Assembly: GCA_900539115.1 (NCBI GenBank)
Contig: UQAQ01000061.1
Span: 1-7,646, forward strand
Direction of reading: 5' to 3'
DNA: 7,646 nt
DNA from: an uncultured Roseburia sp.
Lineage (GTDB): Bacteria; Bacillota; Clostridia; Lachnospirales; Lachnospiraceae
The notes beneath the pieces were generated by a model. That model was given only the letters and a program-made list of their open reading frames with translations. It was not told the DNA's origin and made no database searches. Numbering within the stretch: the stretch's first letter is position 1; the number at the start of each line of letters is the position of its first letter. Of the stretch, positions 6,598-7,646 are shown piece after piece. A program made the position numbers and the translations under genes.

Positions 6598-6615
6598 TAT
6601 AACTTCAAAGTTATA
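6598..6615. promoter_or_regulatory. Perfect palindrome, candidate operator
   Basis: TATAACTT (6598-6605) and AAGTTATA (6608-6615) are perfect inverted copies around a CA centre. A further half-site-like TATAAC lies at 6621-6626. The palindrome sits 20 bases upstream of the candidate -35 box of the small ORF at 6685, a fair position for a dimeric regulator. It is AT-rich and has no U run, so it is more likely a protein-binding site than a terminator. The regulator is unknown. Confidence 0.4.
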
Positions 6616-6635
6616 AAATATATAACAAAATCTAA

Positions 6636-6665
6636 TTGGACTTAGTACAAAGAATGAGATATAAT
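6636..6665 (+). promoter_or_regulatory. Candidate promoter for the 49-codon ORF and membrane protein gene
   Basis: A perfect -10 TATAAT at 6660-6665 is preceded by TTGGAC (6636-6641, only TTG matching consensus) with an 18-base spacer. The predicted start near 6672 would leave a very short leader of about 13 bases before the ATG at 6685, so initiation on the small ORF could be inefficient. Confidence 0.45.
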
Positions 6666-6684
6666 AAAAAAGGAAAAATATGGT

Positions 6685-6834
6685 ATGAAACATGGTCGAA
6701 AGAACTCGATTACAGAGGAAAAAATGCGGTTATCAGAAGCTACACAAAGTTTAGCATCGTTTGTCATGCGTGAAATGCATGAACCATTATATTGTGAAAT
6801 GGGGGCTGATTATGGTGATGATCCATTAACTTAA
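6685..6834 (+). CDS. Small hypothetical protein, 49 residues
   Basis: I do not recognise this protein. The frame has a basic start (MKHGRKN), a likely helical middle (about 9-31, SITEEKMRLSEATQSLASFV) and an acidic end (GADYGDDPLT). It is methionine-rich and has no membrane segment or obvious metal motif; there is one cysteine. AGGA at 6671-6674 lies 10 bases before the ATG, a weak and rather distant ribosome binding site. A candidate promoter and palindrome lie just upstream, and the next gene starts 19 bases after its stop, so the two could be cotranscribed. It may be a genuine small gene, a leader peptide for the downstream gene, or a fragment of a decayed gene. Confidence 0.5.
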   Translation: MKHGRKNSITEEKMRLSEATQSLASFVMREMHEPLYCEMGADYGDDPLT

Positions 6835-6853
6835 TTTAAATAGGAGTAATGAG

Positions 6854-7459
6854 ATGTTTTTTTTGAAAAAAATTGAAGGAGTCAAATGCCCTTGGTGCGG
6901 TAAAATTTTGAAGGAACATGATGAGTGTGACGAAAAGATCAAATTTTGCTGCTCTATCGGAGTTGGTTTGTTTGTGGTTGTTGGTGGAATTTTCTTTGCA
7001 ATTCCACTTTTAAAACCACATAGAGTAAGATTTCGAGAGGGAAGTGATATACTTATACCTCTAATGTTTGTTGTTTTACTAACCCACAACTACTACCCTG
7101 TCTTCAAAAAGGGTGAACGCAAATGTGCCTCGGAACCACTGTTAGGAAAAGCAATGGTGAAGTGGTATACACTTCGGAAGGGAGGAATAGGTCTTCCACG
7201 ATTGCGTTTAGTAAACAACATGATTTTTCCGGTTTGCTTTGTAGACAAAGAAGGAAAACCGGTAAGCCAGACGATGCTTGTTCGAATCCGGAAAAAGTTT
7301 GGATTTCTTTGGGCAGGAGCCAAAGTGCACCTTGCGGTCACGGATAAATTTTGGACGAAGGACAAAAATGGAAAAGATCCGTGGGAACGGGCAGAGAAAA
7401 TGGTGATATTTAACAATCGAGAGATTGTAGGAGAAGCAAAATTAAAGAAACGTTGTTAG
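6854..7459 (+). CDS. Hypothetical membrane protein with N-terminal CxxC knuckle
   Basis: This 201-residue protein is not of a family I can name. The N-terminus has KCPWCGK with C12 and C15, then C25 and the pair C32-C33, suggesting a half or degenerate zinc ribbon. Two hydrophobic segments follow, at about 34-53 and 66-84. The rest is a basic, soluble-looking domain (about 85-201) with W104, W153, W167 and W177 and further isolated cysteines (C91, C128, C201). The layout recalls small Firmicutes CxxC-plus-two-helix membrane proteins, but the second CxxC is not seen. TAGGAG (6841-6846) lies 7 bases before the ATG. The first codons form T8 (6857-6864) then G and A7 (6866-6872), slippage-prone tracts directly after the start. 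It lies between the small ORF and an insertion sequence; no terminator is seen after it. Confidence 0.82.
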   Translation: MFFLKKIEGVKCPWCGKILKEHDECDEKIKFCCSIGVGLFVVVGGIFFAIPLLKPHRVRFREGSDILIPLMFVVLLTHNYYPVFKKGERKCASEPLLGKAMVKWYTLRKGGIGLPRLRLVNNMIFPVCFVDKEGKPVSQTMLVRIRKKFGFLWAGAKVHLAVTDKFWTKDKNGKDPWERAEKMVIFNNREIVGEAKLKKRC

Positions 7460-7529
7460 AGTAAAATTGTTGTGGATTTAGTTAAGGGTGCAAAAAGTTA
7501 GCGTAAAAAAACTTTCGGAAAAATAAATA

Positions 7530-7556
7530 TTGAAAAAGGCAGTTCCTTTGTATAAA
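7530..7556 (+). promoter_or_regulatory. Candidate internal promoter of the insertion sequence
   Basis: TTGAAA (7530-7535) and TATAAA (7551-7556) are good -35 and -10 boxes, but the 15-base spacer is short. Transcription would begin near 7563, in the loop between the two arms of the adjacent inverted repeat. Confidence 0.4.
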
Positions 7557-7598
7557 GTTTTAAGTGCCAAAACAAAAAACGCAAAGGAGAACTGCCTT
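7536..7598 (+). promoter_or_regulatory. Hairpin that sequesters the transposase ribosome binding site
   Basis: AAGGCAGTT (7536-7544) pairs with AACTGCCTT (7590-7598), and CCTTTG (7545-7550) pairs with CAAAGG (7582-7587). Only AG at 7588-7589 is bulged. The right arm contains the whole ribosome binding site AAAGGAG (7583-7589) and ends one base before the ATG at 7599. RNA entering from outside the element would fold and hide the site. RNA starting at the internal promoter would lack the left arm. Confidence 0.7.
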
Positions 7599-7646
7599 AT
7601 GTATAACAGTATAATCGATTTTATCGAAAATGACACTACCAAAATT
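7599..7646 (+). CDS. Transposase N-terminus, partial (runs off the window end)
   Basis: Sixteen codons are visible, MYNSIIDFIENDTTKI, without a stop before the window end. The start is supported by AAAGGAG (7583-7589) 9 bases upstream. The opening resembles ISL3-family transposases of Firmicutes, but 16 residues cannot prove it. The hairpin leader supports an insertion-sequence gene. Confidence 0.55.
   Translation, partial: MYNSIIDFIENDTTKI

Larger units (their letters stand above)
7486..7646 (+). mobile_element. Left end of an insertion sequence, truncated by the window (ISL3-like?)
   Basis: The window ends inside a transposase-like reading frame preceded by a hairpin leader typical of insertion sequences. 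The outer boundary is a guess: GGGTGCAAAAAGTTAGCG beginning at 7486 would be the terminal inverted repeat, preceded by AT-rich TTAGTTAA (7478-7485) as a possible 8-base target duplication. The other end is not in the window, so neither the repeat pair nor the duplication can be confirmed. Family assignment rests only on the resemblance of the first protein residues to ISL3-type transposases as I recall them. Confidence 0.5.

Noticed and set aside
6286..6693. Minus-strand 135-codon ORF as a real gene
   Set aside because: No ribosome binding site precedes its ATG. The head is translated AT-rich intergenic DNA, its middle is the 64-base repeat block, and it overlaps the + strand small ORF. Only its last residues are noted as a possible remnant.
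7494..7515. AAAGTT/AACTTT inverted repeat as a terminator after the membrane protein gene
   Set aside because: Six weak base pairs, a ten-base loop and no following T run. It probably belongs to the end of the insertion sequence.

Overview
The window looks like a low-GC, anaerobic Firmicute, most likely Clostridia and probably Lachnospiraceae. This rests on the gene order of the Rnf complex (C-D-G-E-A-B), strong GGAGG-type ribosome binding sites, AT-rich intergenic DNA with U-tract terminators, and one TTG start. No species can be assigned from sequence alone. Every supported gene lies on the + strand.

Left part (1-890): a short AT-rich leader with repeated and inverted motifs precedes two overlapping genes. 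These encode a minimal nucleotidyltransferase (MNT) and a HEPN-domain protein, a toxin-antitoxin-like or defence-like pair, which a hairpin terminator closes off.

Centre (about 900-6280): a complete six-gene rnf operon, rnfCDGEAB, with an extended -10 promoter in front and a long-stemmed, bidirectional-looking terminator behind. Its genes overlap or lie within 30 bases of each other. Together they build the membrane-bound ferredoxin:NAD+ oxidoreductase. RnfB and RnfC carry Fe-S clusters, RnfD and RnfG carry covalently bound FMN, and RnfA and RnfE form the paired membrane core with buried cysteines. Electron flow from reduced ferredoxin to NAD+ drives export of Na+ or H+. Every key cofactor-binding motif I looked for is intact. 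The unusual part is a cysteine-rich C-terminal tail on RnfE.

Right part (6281-7646): accessory DNA. It begins with a gene-free GC-rich block holding three imperfect repeats in a strict 64-base register. An AT-rich stretch follows with a perfect 8+8 palindrome, a candidate promoter, a 49-codon small ORF and a two-helix membrane protein with an N-terminal CxxC knuckle. The window ends inside the left end of what looks like an insertion sequence (ISL3-like by weak resemblance). Only 16 codons of its transposase are present. A hairpin covers that gene's ribosome binding site in a way that should silence read-through transcripts but not transcripts from the element's own candidate promoter.

No wholly new system is evident. 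The best candidates for a second look are the 64-base repeat array, the MNT-HEPN pair that lacks the known AMPylation motif, the RnfE cysteine tail, and the IS leader switch.
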